A program made the position numbers and the translations under genes. The notes below the pieces were generated by a model, which saw nothing but the letters and a program-made list of their open reading frames with translations, made no database searches and had not been told where the DNA came from. Shown here in pieces: positions 1 to 13,063 of a stretch of DNA of 64,000 nt. The stretch is from positions 60,207,371-60,271,370 of the forward strand of contig NC_068567.1 of NCBI RefSeq assembly GCF_025698545.1, written 5' to 3'. The DNA is from Gossypium raimondii (lineage: Eukaryota; Streptophyta; Magnoliopsida; Malvales; Malvaceae). Each line of letters starts with the position of its first letter. Positions within the stretch are counted from its first letter, which is position 1.

Positions 1-1675
1 TATATAAATTTTTATGATTTTGTGTGATTTTATATATGAAACTTTGATTTTACTAACAACATTATCAAATTAGAATTATTTTATATCGATATATGGCATA
101 CACAAACAAATATATTAATCTGATATGAATTTAATATCGAATTGGAAGTACAATGTTTCTTTAAGAACACTTCCCATGGAAAATTAAAGAAAAACATGAA
201 CGGACAGGCATCCATTAATAATACCTATACACAGTCAATTTATTCCTCAAAGTTGATGTAGTTGTCAATTTGGCTTTTGTTCTTTTCAGGTATAGCTAAA
301 ATTCGTCATAATGGAAATATTGACTAAAACATTAATTTTTAACAATGTTAGCGTGATAATTAGCGTAAAAACTCACATGTACTTCATGCCAATATGACAC
401 TATTTGTCTTGTATGTTACGCCAATAAATATATTTAAATTTTATAAAAAATTTCGAGAATTCAAATTTTCAAAATTATTAAAAATATCATAAAAATTTAA
501 AAACAAAAAGAAGAAGAATGAAGTACTCATGTAGTATCATGCGGGTTGTCATATTTAAAAACTCAACGTTTTAGTTAGTATTTCGTTAAAACCAATAATT
601 CTATTTTTTTGAAAGATTGGTGGTCAAATTCGACTCCTTTAAAATGGTCAAGGGTCAAATTTAACTAAAAAATATCAAATTGATAAAAGTATAAGCGTTA
701 ATAACTAAATTTATCATTATGTTTAAATAAAAGAAAAGAAAAGGGAAAAAACTATTTTAAATTGTTATAGTTAATAATTGAATACATTTATAAACTATAA
801 TCTATATATATAAAAGCACGAGTTTGAAAAAAATTGAACCAACGAGAATACCCTTTATTTTCCATCATATTATTAAATTCACATTTTGAAATTAAAACAA
901 ATCAAGTAAAATAGAAGTTATAATAATTATACATTTAAAATAATTATAATTTAATTTACGATTTTCAGTTAAATATGTTGTTCTAATTTTAAAATAGAGT
1001 TATTACTTGAATAGATTTCTTAGCACTTTAATTATCACTTAATTAATATTAGAGTTAATTATATTAATTAGTTATTATTTTGAATAATACTACTTTACAC
1101 TAATTACATAATGAAAAACTATATTGTATGTTGGATATGTTAAAATGCTTTAATTATAATTTGAAACTTTTTTTATTATAATGTTTGAATTGATAAGTTG
1201 ATATATTTTAGTTATATTCAATAATTCAGATAAGAAATATTATTATTCGTTAATTACTATAATAAAATACAATATTTAAAAATTTATTGAATATTAAACA
1301 CGTAAAATCAAATGCAACGTATGTGACAATAGAAACTGGTGATTTAAAGTGCTAACGGTAGATTATTTGAATAAGTTTTGATCTAATTGTAATTTTATAT
1401 TATTATTTATTTTATGTTTTAAAATTAAGTTTGTATAAAATGCCACCAACTTCTTGATCTAGTGACAAGATTATTATGTTGTAGATATGAGAGCTTGAGT
1501 TTAATTCTATGCAACCCTATTCCTTCCCCAATTTTAAAATAAATATATAGAAAATAAAGTTTAAAATAAAATTATATTAAACTAAATTACAAAAAATCAA
1601 TTTTAAACACATTATAGTAAATAAAGAATTAATATATTAATTGGTACTTCATTATAAGTTCTTATAATATCTATT
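1..1675. other. AT-rich intergenic DNA, no gene seen
   Basis: Very AT-rich sequence with short homopolymer and AT runs and no open frame of coding character. The stretch near 300-720 resembles the worn TIR elements described at 9.4 and 10.9 kb (phrases about 'aaatttatcattatg'), but I could not fix its ends. Confidence 0.5.
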
Positions 1676-1818
1676 CTTTTTAATACAATACCTAGAACTA
1701 CGCATAGCCTCTCCTCAACCCTTAAATAAGATTATAATACGCTTCAACACACTCGAACTCACGTCATTCTGTATTGACAATATATTAATATTAATCGAAT
1801 TAAGACTTAATCGATAAA
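1676..1818 (-). mobile_element. tRNA-derived SINE copy
   Basis: Read on the minus strand this starts with an A-box-like stretch (AAGTCTTAATTCGATTAA), then a B-box-like GAGTTCGAGTG, then TTATTTAAGGGTTGAGGAG, and ends in GTTCTAGGTATTGTATTAAA. The same order of blocks recurs at 40.3, 40.5, 42.1, 44.9 and 56.0 kb. The family is inferred from its internal pol III boxes and short A-rich 3' end; no coding capacity. Confidence 0.6.
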
Positions 1819-2199
1819 ACTCTACATACTTATTAAATTGAAATGTATTAAATAAGTACCTTTGTAGAACAGTAATAGTGCGTTCGCTTCGTAAAGTGGG
1901 CCCCACTGCCCTTTATCAAATCAAATCAAATCTTTGCCCTCATCTCAGAGCACACCTGTCATCCTTTTCAACACCTGGATGGCTCTGATTGATTTCACCA
2001 TCCCCCAACTCTACTCTGATGCTTTCCCTCCAAATCCTCCACCCCCTCTCTCTTTCCCTTCAGCAGTTGGCATGAAATCTTACGTGCCTTACGCCCACAT
2101 CACGTCTGATATCATGGTTCACGTTTTTTTTAAAAATAAAATTAAAAATAATATTTCAATAATAATAATAATTTTTAATAAAGGTGCATCAAATATTAA

Positions 2200-2751
2200 C
2201 TATTAGAATAAGGATAATTGCACCAAAATTCCAAACTATTACTTCATTTTAAATTAGTCATCAAATTTTAGAAATCTCTAATTACATCCTTAAATTATTA
2301 AATATTATATTAATTATGTCATTTCATTATTAAAATTATTAATTTAACGTTAAATGACAAATCAAATTTTACAGAGCTAAATTTAAAATGAAATATTTAA
2401 AGAAATAGAACGATGTTATATAACTTTTAAAATTAAAACTAAAATAAAATGAAACTGAAACTGAAAAAAAAAAGAGTGAACAATGAAGCTTCTATAATTT
2501 TGTAAAATATTTTGAAAACCTCAAAATTAATATTTTAAAACATCTATTTTACAATATTCGTGTTTTTCTTGAAATTTTCAAATAAGATCGACATGTCATT
2601 AACAGGTAAATTAATGATTTTAATAACAAAGAACATAATTGATGTAAACTCGATGATTTAAGGATAAAATTAGAATAATTTAAAATTTAGGAGCTAATTT
2701 AGGATCAGGGTCATAATTTGAGATGTTTGGTATAATTAGCTATTAGAATAA
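2200..2751. mobile_element. Non-autonomous TIR element with 12-bp direct flanks
   Basis: A 12-bp direct repeat, CTATTAGAATAA, lies at 2200-2211 and again at 2740-2751. Between them the DNA begins GGATAATTGCACCAAA and ends TTTGGTATAATTAG, which are imperfect inverted repeats of each other. No coding frame. The 9-12 bp duplication would suit a Mutator-like MITE, but the inverted repeats are short, so the class is uncertain. Confidence 0.5.
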
Positions 2752-3500
2752 TGAATCCTTACATGGCTACCACACAAATTTTTTATAGACCACACAGAAA
2801 ATTTGGTTAGGGGAATTTACAATAATAACCCCGTATTGATCTTGTTTCATTACAGAATCATGATGTCCAAATATATGTACACAGGAGAAATAAACTGGTC
2901 GAAAGTCCAACAGCATTGAAACAGCCACTCGCCACAATCCAACGACCCCAGTGTCCGTAAATTTTTGTCGGACACGTGGAGAAAAACGATTTACACAGAA
3001 GGAAACGGCACCGTTTCACAATTTTTTAATTCACAGATATAATAAAAAGGATAAATTTGGTTGTTTATTAAAATGAGGATCAAAATTCAAAAAGTAAATT
3101 ACAAAATGCACGGAAAATCTTTTTCCTTTTACTTTTAACGATCCTTAGGTGTCATAAAAGGAATAAAAGAAAGAGAAAAAGGGCAATTTGGTCTATATTC
3201 GAAATATTGGTCCAATCAATCTTTATGATTTATAAGTTTTTCGATCTTCATGCAACTCATAATTGAGTTATGCGCCGAGAATAATTGAAACATCATGAGA
3301 ACTAGCTTCGGCGGCTTTGACTAAAAGGCCCTTAACAATATTCATTAATTATTATAAATAACAAAATTCCCTCCTCTTTTCTACCATCATATCCCCACCG
3401 TTCATCATATAAATTATAAATAACATGAAAAAAATGACCAAAAAGAAAGTGGGTCCCCATTTTCATTAAGATGGAGGGAAAGGGGGAGAGGGGGGTTTAT
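2752..3500. other. Intergenic DNA downstream of the cyclin gene
   Basis: No gene seen. The last few hundred bases hold AT-rich sequence likely to include the 3' UTR of the minus-strand cyclin gene. A purine-rich run (about 3470-3497) abuts the stop codon. Confidence 0.4.
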
Positions 3501-5022
3501 CTACGGTTGCTGTACATCCGGATCAGAGGACCGAAATCGCTTGGGTGGCGGCTCTTCTTGGCTGCTGCTAGAGCCGGGAATTTCGGAGCGCGTGTCACAA
3601 CTGCCGCAAGCGGCCGCGTCGAGCACGCCGACTGGGCTTGGTGGCGCGGTTGACGGCTGCTCGACTCTTAACTCCTTGAATCGAGCAGATGGACATGTGT
3701 CGACGAGGTATTCCTCCATTAGTTGGTGACAGCTTCTCACCATTTCCTATCCCAAAGAAAAAGGAGAAAAATGAAAAGAAAAAAAAAGAGAAAAAGAAAA
3801 ATCACCGCCAGATTTTATAAATTTTAACACAGCTTTCTATGCTTCTTTAATCTTCGAAATTCTCGCAAAGAAAAAAAGATATTTGCGAAATGACCCTTCA
3901 AGAAACGCAAAATTTACAAATAAACTTCAACAACATACTCTGTTTACACTCTCGTGAAAAAAAACGTCACGAGCCGGACATTCCAAACTGTCTCCGGTAG
4001 CACAAAGCAAGGCGGCGGCTGCCATCGTCGACGGCGCAAATCGGAGGAAATCAATTACTGTCAATACCAAAAACAAAAGTTTAACTAATTTCAATAAGAA
4101 TCTTCTTTTTCTTTTGTAAAGATTAGAAGTATTACCACGGGTGGTGTTGAGAATGAGATCCGAAGAAGCAGCGATAATAGAAGAAAACGAATCGGATAAT
4201 CGGGTCGAGCAAGAAGGGAGCTTAGAGATGAAGTAATGGAGATAATCAAAGGGAGTTACCGAACATAATCTCCAATTAAGAGCAGCCATTACACGAAGCT
4301 CCATTCTTTGGATGGTTTTAGGTTCGAAAACGAATCTGGGTTCGAATACTTGAAGGTCCAGTAACAATGGCACTTGGGGTTCTTCCATTTTCGCTGCCAA
4401 TGATAAACACGCCACTGATAGAAGCTGAAACGGCCACCCATTTGCTTGCTATGGGACCAAATTGAAAAAAATTTAAAAAAAAAAAGTAAAGAATTTTGGA
4501 AGGAAATTTTTAAGTTGCAGAGTTTTGAAATACAAAGGAAACGGAGTTTCTTTTTTTCCTTTACCGGAAGTGAGTAAGAAGAGAGGTAACGATCGAAGTA
4601 GTTGACGGAGAGGAACGCCGTTACTGGACTGAAATGATAGTGTGCATGCACCTGTATTTGCCTCATGTTCATATCAACAATCAATAAATTTAAATTTGTT
4701 CCTACTATATGTTTTGTGTATATAAATGAGAAAAATGGTGGACCTTTAGCATCCAATTAATGGAGTCTTGACGGGATATAACGTCGACGGAACGGTCCTG
4801 GCAACGGCGGAGATAATCGGGTAAAGGCATATGATGGGATTCCGAGTCGATGAGTCTTGAAATGGCATTCTCATCGGGATTGGGATAATACTTGTCATGG
4901 TGGCCGGAAAACGGTTCGGGCTCCCAGGTTACCACTTCACCGGCGTCCTCACCGCAAGACAAACTAGCAGCGGAGACAGAGGAACTGTTCAAGGGAGTTG
5001 AGTGAGAGTGAGAGAGGGACAT
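3501..5022 (-). CDS. CYCD1: D-type cyclin, CYCD1 group (5 exons)
   Basis: Regulatory subunit that activates a CDK in G1 and drives phosphorylation of the retinoblastoma-related protein. Exons on the minus strand: 5022-4744, 4651-4565, 4448-4136, 4057-3939, 3746-3501, all with GT-AG borders. The joined frame is 1044 nt, 347 aa, usual for the family. The LxCxE Rb-binding motif is LSCGE at residues 21-25. The cyclin box core includes FLSVNYFDRYLS and ACLSLAAKMEEPQVPLLLD, followed by MELRVMAALNWRLCSVTPFD and a C-terminal cyclin fold. The tail is rich in P, S, T and E (PEST-like), as expected for an unstable cyclin. Exon 2 encodes exactly 29 residues, as I recall for Arabidopsis CYCD1;1. An in-frame ATG at 5073 would add 17 residues; I prefer 5022 because it gives the MSLSHS start near the LxCxE motif. 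No sign of damage. Confidence 0.93.
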
Positions 5023-5430
5023 TTGGATGATGGTGATGATAAAGATGCGGCTGATGGACGGCCGCAACGGCATTTACTGGACGGATAGAAGCTTTGACGA
5101 TTGCAGTGGCGATATCGACGACGGTGGCGATGGAGTGGAGGAGAGAGTCGGTAGTGGTGGTGGTATTTCGTCTGGTCATTTAGCTTTTGTGGTTTTTATG
5201 GGGAGTTTTGTTTCTTAGTTTTTTACATCTTCCTACTACTCAAAATCCTATCGTTTTTTCTAACAAAAAGTATAAAAAGACCATAAATGTGAATAAAAAA
5301 ATAAGTTGAACTGTTTTTGTTTCTACGTAAGATAAATACAATTATTTATTTGTTTGTGTATCTAATAAATACAAATAACTGTAATGTTAGTAATTAATTT
5401 GTGAAAATTAAATCAAAATAATATTTTTTT
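5023..5430 (-). other. Upstream region of the cyclin gene
   Basis: Presumed promoter and 5' UTR. From 5023 to 5215 the plus strand is GA/GT-rich (CT-rich on the coding strand), typical of a plant 5' UTR. Beyond 5220 it becomes AT-rich. I could not fix a TATA box or start site. Confidence 0.35.
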
Positions 5431-5856
5431 CGAAACAAGCATAATGTTATTAAGGAAATTCCATAAGGAACACGAAATACAAAACCGTCAAGTGGCCCAA
5501 TAAGACTCGAAATCATATTGAGATAACAACAGCCACGTCAGACTTAATGAAGAGAAGAGCAACTTGCCTAACAGAAAATAGTCACAAGCAACCAAACGCA
5601 AATGGTCATAACGGGAACAACATAAAATGAAAAAGCCTAAAAAGGATAGAACTAAACCCGACAAGAACTTAATCATACCCAAACACCAAAAACCAACAAA
5701 AGTCCTAAGTCCATAGTCTTCATCATCACCACTAAGAGAGGTGCAACACCCATTAGCAACTGTATGGCGACATCGAAGGCTAGAGATCACCCAACCACAA
5801 AAGTCTTTAGGTGGAATCATTTACCCAATAATTGCTTTGTAAAAGCAGAGCACTAG

Positions 5857-6448
5857 TGTCATGGGCTGCAGATCAAAGGCTGTAACTAATGCATGCAAAA
5901 TAGCACATGGAGGTCAATTGATTAAACAAGGCTCATTCAACCCAATTGAACTGACCTGATTCGCAGAATATGTGGAGAAATCTATCTACTTGAAGCCTTG
6001 GTGACCCAATGAAACATTCCAGTAAATTAGAATTATCATGGTGAATATTGTAAATCTTAAAGGACAAGATTGTATAGTGTTTAAATCTCTTAGAGCTCTC
6101 ATATTGTATATAGGCTTTAATCTTGATCGTCAATGTAATTTAAACTATATCGTTGGATCTGAGGAAGCTCAATTATAAATAGAGACCTTCCCCCTTATTT
6201 GTAATCATTCCATTTAGAGTTATCAAATATATTTGAGAGCATTTACTTAAACACCTTGTGTGCATTACTTGCTTGTGGCTTTTTCGGTTCTTTAATTGCT
6301 TCTTCGTTTAAGTGTTTTGCTTCCGCTAAATTTTATTACCTTAGAGAATTCTCACTTTTTGAGAGTTAGGTTGACTTAGGTGGATTTGAAGCTAAGTTTC
6401 TGTCTTAGGTTGCGCGGTTTGTGAGACTAAAGTTCTAACCCTATGACA
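5857..6448. mobile_element. Probable solo LTR
   Basis: Begins TGTCATGG and ends CTATGACA, so it has TG...CA ends inside an inverted TGTCATRG repeat. A TATA-like TATAAATAGAG lies about 320 bp in, followed by a stretch ending in a GTGTGCATT motif, the usual LTR order. No clear target duplication is visible (ACTAG against TTAAG). Flanks on both sides (about 5430-5856 and 6449-6875) look like one older repeat on the minus strand, possibly a LINE 3' tail, that this LTR split. No coding capacity. Confidence 0.5.
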
Positions 6449-7639
6449 TTAAGGGGTGGTGAGGAACACCCGGAATAGAAGCTAAACATCCAGTCCTAAA
6501 GGAGCAATAATCTTGCAAAAAAAAACAGACAACTAAAACTTCTATATCTCGAGACAAACATTGGCATAAACCGAACCTTGGCACCACCGGGACATAGCCT
6601 ACAAAAGAACTTAAAGAATAACATCGATAAAAACCACAAAAAAGAGCAAAAAAAAAAGAAGAAGAAGAAAGAAAAGGTGGAAATGGACATATGGTGGTCA
6701 GATTAGATTCAACCAAGTGCTGAAGGCAGAGGTTGATATGGATGGAAGGAGCCAACGGTACAGAAAAGGGGAAGAGGAAAAATAGGGGAAAAATGGAAAA
6801 GTAATGCTGAAATTTAAAGAAAAATAAAGAAAAAAGTTGTGGAAAGGAAAAGAGGAATGATAAGAAAAGTCGATGTGTAACGCCCTATACTTGACCCGAT
6901 TATTGAGTCCATGCTATAGTGTGTCACATTCATTTTCGGAACAACGACGATTAATTCACAATTAAAATATACAATTTAATGATAAAATCAAACAATTATA
7001 CAACCAACATGAAATACAATCATTCTTTGGCTTTGTACGAGCTTACGAAAGCTTTTAAGCTAAATCGAAATTGAAATAGGACTAAAATGAAAATTTTTAA
7101 AATTCAAGGTCGACGTCCCGACATAAGGGTGTTCCTTGTTGCGACGTGACATACTGACTTGGCCAACAGCCTCCTTGTCATGGAGACAAGGTTTCTCATC
7201 GTGTCGTGGCCTAGAATTCAACCCTCGTCGCGATGTCACACATTGACTATGCAATTTTTCATCCCAAAAACCTACAATCTCACCACAACCAATACATGGC
7301 CTAAATCCTATCCTATTTTTGACTAAATATACAGTGATTATGTACCTACCACATATCCTAATCACTACAATACATATTATCCATACCTATTTAAGTTATT
7401 ACTGAAACATTTAACCACAATTTCCTAATATTAAATAATGACTTCAATCATCAATTAGGAGAAGTGAAACACATTAATTCTATAATCTAACATATTCATC
7501 AAGGATTCATACTTGCATACACCAAAATTTAAATGTCATTCACACAACATTACTTAAGTGAATGTTTAGCCATTTGTGAAATTCATATGACATTTTATGA
7601 TCATTTTACTAAGTTGACATCCATTACAACCTAATTACT

Positions 7640-7641
<2 letters not shown>

Positions 7642-7699
<58 letters not shown>
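7642..7699. repeat. (TA)n microsatellite
   Basis: Uninterrupted TA dinucleotide run of about 57 bases inside the long LTR. Confidence 0.95.
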
Positions 7700-7701
<2 letters not shown>

Positions 7702-8311
7702 ACATTTATGAGCTAAGGTGAATTTAAGCATAATTTGGAAATCAAATAGACACCACCTGAGTACATGCCACCAACAAAAGAAAGAGGTACACAAACATTG
7801 TTGAGTTCGAGATCTTTGATTGGAAATTGTAGTTCTCACTCGAGATCTCGAATTGAACCTAACCTGTGCACAAAAAACAAATCGCACAATAAGTAATAAA
7901 CTTAGTAGTAAACCTATAATTTACGATAATTTTAACAAGCTTATGCCAATGTACGCACTAAATTTAAATTCCATCCACTAATCAATCCTATACAATTTTC
8001 ATACCAAATTATTCTTTTATCACATTACTTATACTTGTCATACCATTCCACAATATTTTTCCCAAATTACCTAATAATTTCATACCACATCTATACACAT
8101 ATTTATTCAAATTCATTACATCATTGTAACATATGCTTGATCACTTACATACAATAGTTATAAGCATAAACATTCAATTCCACTTCATTTTCTTTAGTAA
8201 TTTCTAAATTTATTAGCTCAATTATTCGATTGACTCTAAGAGCTTGTTTTCAACTCATTTCACATATGGTCTTATTTTGCATACATGCTTTTAACCAACC
8301 TGCATCCCAAT

Positions 8312-8482
8312 CTGGCACCTTAGTGCATCATCAGATAAACCGAAGGAAATATACTGGCACACGTATTGCATCATTGGACAAGCCAAAGCATTTATATTGG
8401 CACACACAATGCAGCATCAGATATACCGAAACAATTATATTGGCACACATAGTGAATCATCGAATAAACTGAAGGATAACCT
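8312..8482. repeat. Four 43-bp tandem units inside an LTR
   Basis: Units start CTGGCACC, CTGGCACA, TTGGCACA, TTGGCACA, each followed about 15 bases on by a GCATCAT-like block and then an ACCGAA- or GCCAAA-like block. They differ by several bases each, so the array is old. Confidence 0.75.
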
Positions 8483-9429
8483 GTACATTTAATAGATAAC
8501 CAATTTCCAATTCCATTATAAGATCATTCCACATTCTATCAATGTCAATTTCATCCTTAATTCACCATTCCAATACCGTATATAACAAATCTCAACTCAA
8601 TTTCATACTTTCATCAAATTACACTATTTTCATATCTATTCAATTTAGTCCTCTATCCCAATAATCAAACATATTCGTACCAATTTAATTTCAGCTAACA
8701 AATCTCAGCTTACCTCCATATATTACCATGTAAAACAATAGAAATGTGCAACAATTAAAGTGATTTGAATTTAGAAATACAAATCGGAAACTCTGAGTTA
8801 TTCATCGACGACTTTAGCTTTTCCTTTCCCGTCGAGGAATTTGGGTCGAAATTAGCAATTTGTTGAAATAAAAGGTTGAGAATTGGCCATGGAGTTTTCT
8901 CCGCCAAGTTCTCTCAAGTTTGGTAGAGAAGATGATGTTTTCTTGCTATCCTCCGATTTCTAATGTATATACATATATTACTCCTTTTTTTTACTTTTTA
9001 TAATATAATTAATTAAAATTTTATAATATATATATATATATATTTATAACATCCATATACCGTCCACTAATATTTCTAGGGTGGTAAATTTTCCATTTTA
9101 GTCATTAGTTTAATTGTTATATAAGTCCTCAACTCATTTTCTAATTAAAAATCTATAGCGATTGGGCTTTACAATTTAGTCCCTAAACCTTAATTAATTA
9201 CTATTTCAGAAAAATTACCTATCCAAAATTTAATTCACCTATAATATAACTTCGTACTCGGTTTTCAAAAACGGGATCCTGAAATCGTATTCTTTTTACA
9301 TCATTAACTTTCGGGTCGTTACATGATGGATGACCCCGACGTCAAAAGGCTCTCATTGAGTTTGCAAAATGAGAGAGAATAGAACAAGGGCTAGCAAAGA
9401 AAAGCTGTGAAAGATAATGTTGTTTTTTA

Positions 9430-10010
9430 AAGGCACAATGTCAAACTTAGCCCTTAACGTTACAATTTTTTTTTTTGTCAATTTCATCATTATTCTTTTT
9501 TAAAGTTAAATTTGGCCCTCAACCTTTTATAAAGAGACAATCTAACCACCAACCTTTGGAAATAGAGTCAAATTTCACCATCAATCTTTTGAAAAAGAGT
9601 CGAAATGATTATTTTACAGAAATACCGAATAAAATGTTATTTTTTTAAACATGATAGTTTACATGGCAATCCATATTTACTCTACTAATTTTTGAATTTT
9701 TATGAAAATTTTATAATTTGTTTATAATTTTGAATTTTTTATTTGTTGAATATGCTTTTAAATTTTTTGAATTATTTATTGACATGGCATATGAGACAAA
9801 AAGCATCATGTCAGCATGAAATGTATATGAACTGCCATGCAAGTTGCCATATCGATATTGTTAAAAATTAATGTTTTACTCACATTTTGTTATAGAAAAA
9901 CAAATTGACTCTTTTTAAAAGGTTAGTGCTAAATTTAGCTAAAGAAAAGAATAAATGTCAAATTAACATAAAACATAAATGTTGAGGACTAAATTTATCT
10001 TTATGCCTTT
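9430..10010. mobile_element. Non-autonomous TIR element
   Basis: The left end reads AAAGGCACAATGTCAAACTT and the right end is its imperfect reverse complement (AAATTTATCTTTATGCCTTT). The block AGCCCTTAACGTT near the left mirrors AATGTTGAGGACT near the right. About 580 bp, no coding frame. Poly-T at both flanks hides any target duplication. Confidence 0.5.
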
Positions 10011-10327
10011 TAAAATCAAAATTAAGTTTAATGCATACAATTATATTAGATCAATATTTTGATACCATGTGCAAGTTTATATTATAATTTTGATATTTTA
10101 GTTCTATGGAATGAATTATTATTTTTGAGGTTTTTCAAACTCACTTTTTATGTAATTTAATTAGTTAGAATATAATTCTAATATTTGGTATATTAAATTT
10201 TAATTATTTTTATTGGAATGTAATATTCTCTTTGAAATGTCTCTGGTTCTCGAAATTTAAGATTATCTTTAGTAATAGAATTGTTGGAATTTAAAATTAT
10301 TTGACACATTATCAAATTTGTTATATG

Positions 10328-10850
10328 TTGTAACACCCCTCACCTGACCCAATCATCGAGTCCGAACTACATTATGCTACAATCGATAATGGAATAATTG
10401 CAAAACCCAACAATTTCAATCATTTAAATCATTCAGTACAATTTAAAAACTTTTCCCGAGTCTTATACGAACTTACCTAAGCTCTAAAGTTGATCTGGAA
10501 TAAGGACCAAACTGTAAATAATTTAAAATGACGTCGCGACATGACTACCTCCACGTCGTAACGTCCCCAAACAGTATGTCACATCATGATGCCAAATCAC
10601 TTAATGTCGAGATGTCACAAACTGTTAGCCGTCGCCGCGATGAAAGGAGTTCAACGTCGAGACGAAAAATTTATTTAATACAAAAATATACTAAACATTA
10701 TAATATTCCCAACAATTCACATTTCATTGCCGTAATTAGGAAGCCAAAAAATCATATGCTAGAGATAATAGCAAAAAATTTACAAATTATAATTGCAGCC
10801 CAAATTTTATAAAACCACTTACCAAGCTAGATTTGGATTGAGATTCCAAC
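10328..10850. mobile_element. LTR relic related to the 6.9 kb LTR
   Basis: Begins TGTAACACCCCTCACCTGAC and runs parallel to the first part of the LTR at 6876 (shared ACCCRATYATYGAGTCC, CGAACTTAC/CGAGCTTAC and GTCGCGAC/GTCGCGAT blocks). The distal end is lost or worn away. A fossil with no coding capacity. Confidence 0.5.
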
Positions 10851-10948
10851 TTATCAAAATTCATTTTACTATTAAAAAAACAAAATGTCAAAAAAATATT
10901 TTTAAATTTAAATTTAAATAAAAACATTAATTTTAATAAAATTAATTT

Positions 10949-11372
10949 GGACATAATGATAAATTCATCCCATAACTTTTATTCTTTTTCAATTTAGCTC
11001 AAATTATTATTAATTGATTACTTTGACGCATAATCTTTAAATTTTAGTTAAATTACATTTTTTAGATGAAAAAAGTTAACTGGACTGTTGAAATTTTAAC
11101 TACAATCACATTACAGCTCATGTTACGGTTCAAGTATACTTCATTAAAATTCATAAAATTAATAAAATATTAAAAATTCAACCAATTTTTAAAAAGAAGT
11201 TGATGCAAGTTTTAGAAAAATTATGAATGTCAATAGTGAAATACAAGTACATTATTATGCAATTAAAATTTTAACATTTTGATTAATTTTTCTGTCCAAT
11301 GCAAAACAAATTGACTAAAATTTAAATTTAAAAACTAATTTAAATGTGAGGGTTAAATTTATCTTTATTTCA
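10949..11372. mobile_element. Worn TIR element, kin of 9430-10010
   Basis: Left part GGACATAATGATAAATTCAT and right part GGTTAAATTTATCTTTATTT are inverted relatives and match the ends of the element at 9430-10010. AT-rich middle, no frame. Ends approximate. Confidence 0.4.
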
Positions 11373-11675
11373 ATAATAATTCAAAATTAATTACAAATTA
11401 TCTTCTCCAATTTTCAAATGTTTTCTTGTGAATCAATATTTTAACATAGACTAAAATATATGTAAGATATAAGTAAAAAAGAAAAATATTTAAAAGAATA
11501 AATAATTGAATAAACATAACACATATTTTGCAGATAAATCCTAAAAAATCACCACTATATTATAATATGAGTAAAAATATTACATAAACTTATTATTTTC
11601 ATATAATGATTCATTTTATTCATATCAATCCTTTGACTCAGAGATATTCAAATGAAAGCAAACAAATTTTAACAG

Positions 11676-11944
11676 TTAGGATATGTATATCCACACATGG
11701 CAGCCATTTTTTTAAGCTCGATTCTGTCAAAAACCCGTCTATAATCTTCATCCTGATTGTACCCACAATAACATGGCTGTTGTTCCTTCATCTTGGTAGC
11801 GGCTTCTTATGAGAATTCAAGCATGGGTCGTACTCCAAAAGAGTTGCTACATAGCGCTGCCTCTGCCATGCGTGTTTTATTGGGAAACACCCCCACCACC
11901 ACTAGCACCTTCGCACACGATACAACAATGGAGTCCCTCTTCAT
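11676..11944 (-). pseudogene. Dead type-2 nsLTP copy (array copy A)
   Basis: The minus strand matches the intact genes at 20.6 and 22.7 kb: start-codon region at 11942-11944, a hydrophobic signal-peptide region, the block MKEQQPCYCGY around the CxC cysteines, and a stop at the equivalent place (11676-11678). The reading frame is broken between signal peptide and CC motif, and the tail after the CxC motif has diverged. Homology extends upstream to about 12405 through a promoter-like stretch that copy B shares. It looks like an old duplicate of a host gene, not expressed as a functional protein. Confidence 0.75.
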
Positions 11945-12479
11945 GTTATTTCCCTTTTTACCTTTTTTTTTTTTAATTTCCACACAAAGGGCTAATACTG
12001 GTGGTTATGAACAATTTATAGCAACTAGATTGGTAATTAGTGAGAGTTTCAGACCATACATGCGACTTTGTATTTGGATGTTAGGTTTACCAAATTCAAT
12101 GTGAAAGTGCCCATTAACTTAAGGCCATTCATTAATAAAGGTAGACACTTTCAATCCTAATCTCTCGATGTTCATCCCTATATATGGAAGGATATAAAAC
12201 CCGGAGTTATCTTCTTTTTTGTCATGTTAGCTTTAATTAAACAAAAATTAATCTTCAATGGTTCTTATTTGTTCAATTTCGAATATTATAAACACTAAAT
12301 TACTACTTATCCTAAAGTTTATTAATAGAAATAGTTAACATTATTTGCTCACTTTCTAATAATACAAGTATTAAGTTGTCTGCTTTATTTTAGAGAAATT
12401 ACATTGCTTTTGATATTATAGCGTGTTGATACTAACAACCAATAAGCCAATTTAACCGTGATAGGTGAAGATCCGATGT

Positions 12480-12966
12480 TAGGAAAGAAAGGAAAGGAGA
12501 AGGAGAAGGGAGAGTTGTTTTAGGGTTGTTGTGTAGGGTTTTTAAGGGAGAGAACTCGATCCCTGGTCTCTCGTGCTCTCTAGCTTATAGAAAGGGTTCA
12601 TTCTTGTCTTGTAGTGCCACATAGCTGACAGTACGAAAGGCGGGTATGATTGTGCTATCAACTAGGTGTTAATGCTGTTATAGGTCAATTGTAATCATGA
12701 GATGTACTATGTGGTCCTACTCTGACATTCTCGTACTTGGGATGGTACAAGGTAGTTACATCTAAGTGGTCCTAACAAGATGTGCACAACGGACTGTCCT
12801 TAAGATGGCTACTTAAGAGTCCACAAGGGGTCACATACTACTCTCCACGGAAGGTTCACGAAGGGTTCCCCACAAGCTATTTGACAGCTTCCCACATGTT
12901 GCACTTTGGTAGGGGTATAACATGGTACATATCACTTAGATATTCAAATAGCAATCATTCGATCCT
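12480..12966. other. Unassigned sequence between two nsLTP relics
   Basis: Less AT-rich than its surroundings, with a G/A-rich start (near 12480-12520). It separates array copies A and B and has no match elsewhere in the window. It could be a fragment of an LTR or other transposon, but I cannot find ends. Confidence 0.3.
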
Positions 12967-13063
12967 ACAGATAAACTTATTATTTCTATATAATGATTCA
13001 TTTTATCCATATCAATCATTCAATCTTATAGATATTCAAATGAAAGTAAACACTTTTTAACAG

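Larger units (their letters stand above)
6876..9323. mobile_element. Long solo LTR, probably Gypsy type
   Basis: Starts TGTAACGCCC and ends GGTCGTTACA, TG...CA ends within an inverted TGTAACG repeat, flanked by CGATG on the left and TGATG on the right (four of five bases match). About 2.45 kb with no protein-coding domain, so it looks like a solo LTR left by recombination. A related fragment starts at 10328. It contains a (TA)n run and a 43-bp tandem array (separate entries). Confidence 0.6.

Noticed and set aside
2000-2200. Plus-strand frame 1934-2206 as a gene
   Set aside because: Proline-rich start comes from a pyrimidine-rich patch, and the rest is AT-rich; no domain, splice context or partner exon.
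11793-12104. Plus-strand 103-codon frame
   Set aside because: Shadow of the dead nsLTP copy A and its upstream region on the opposite strand.
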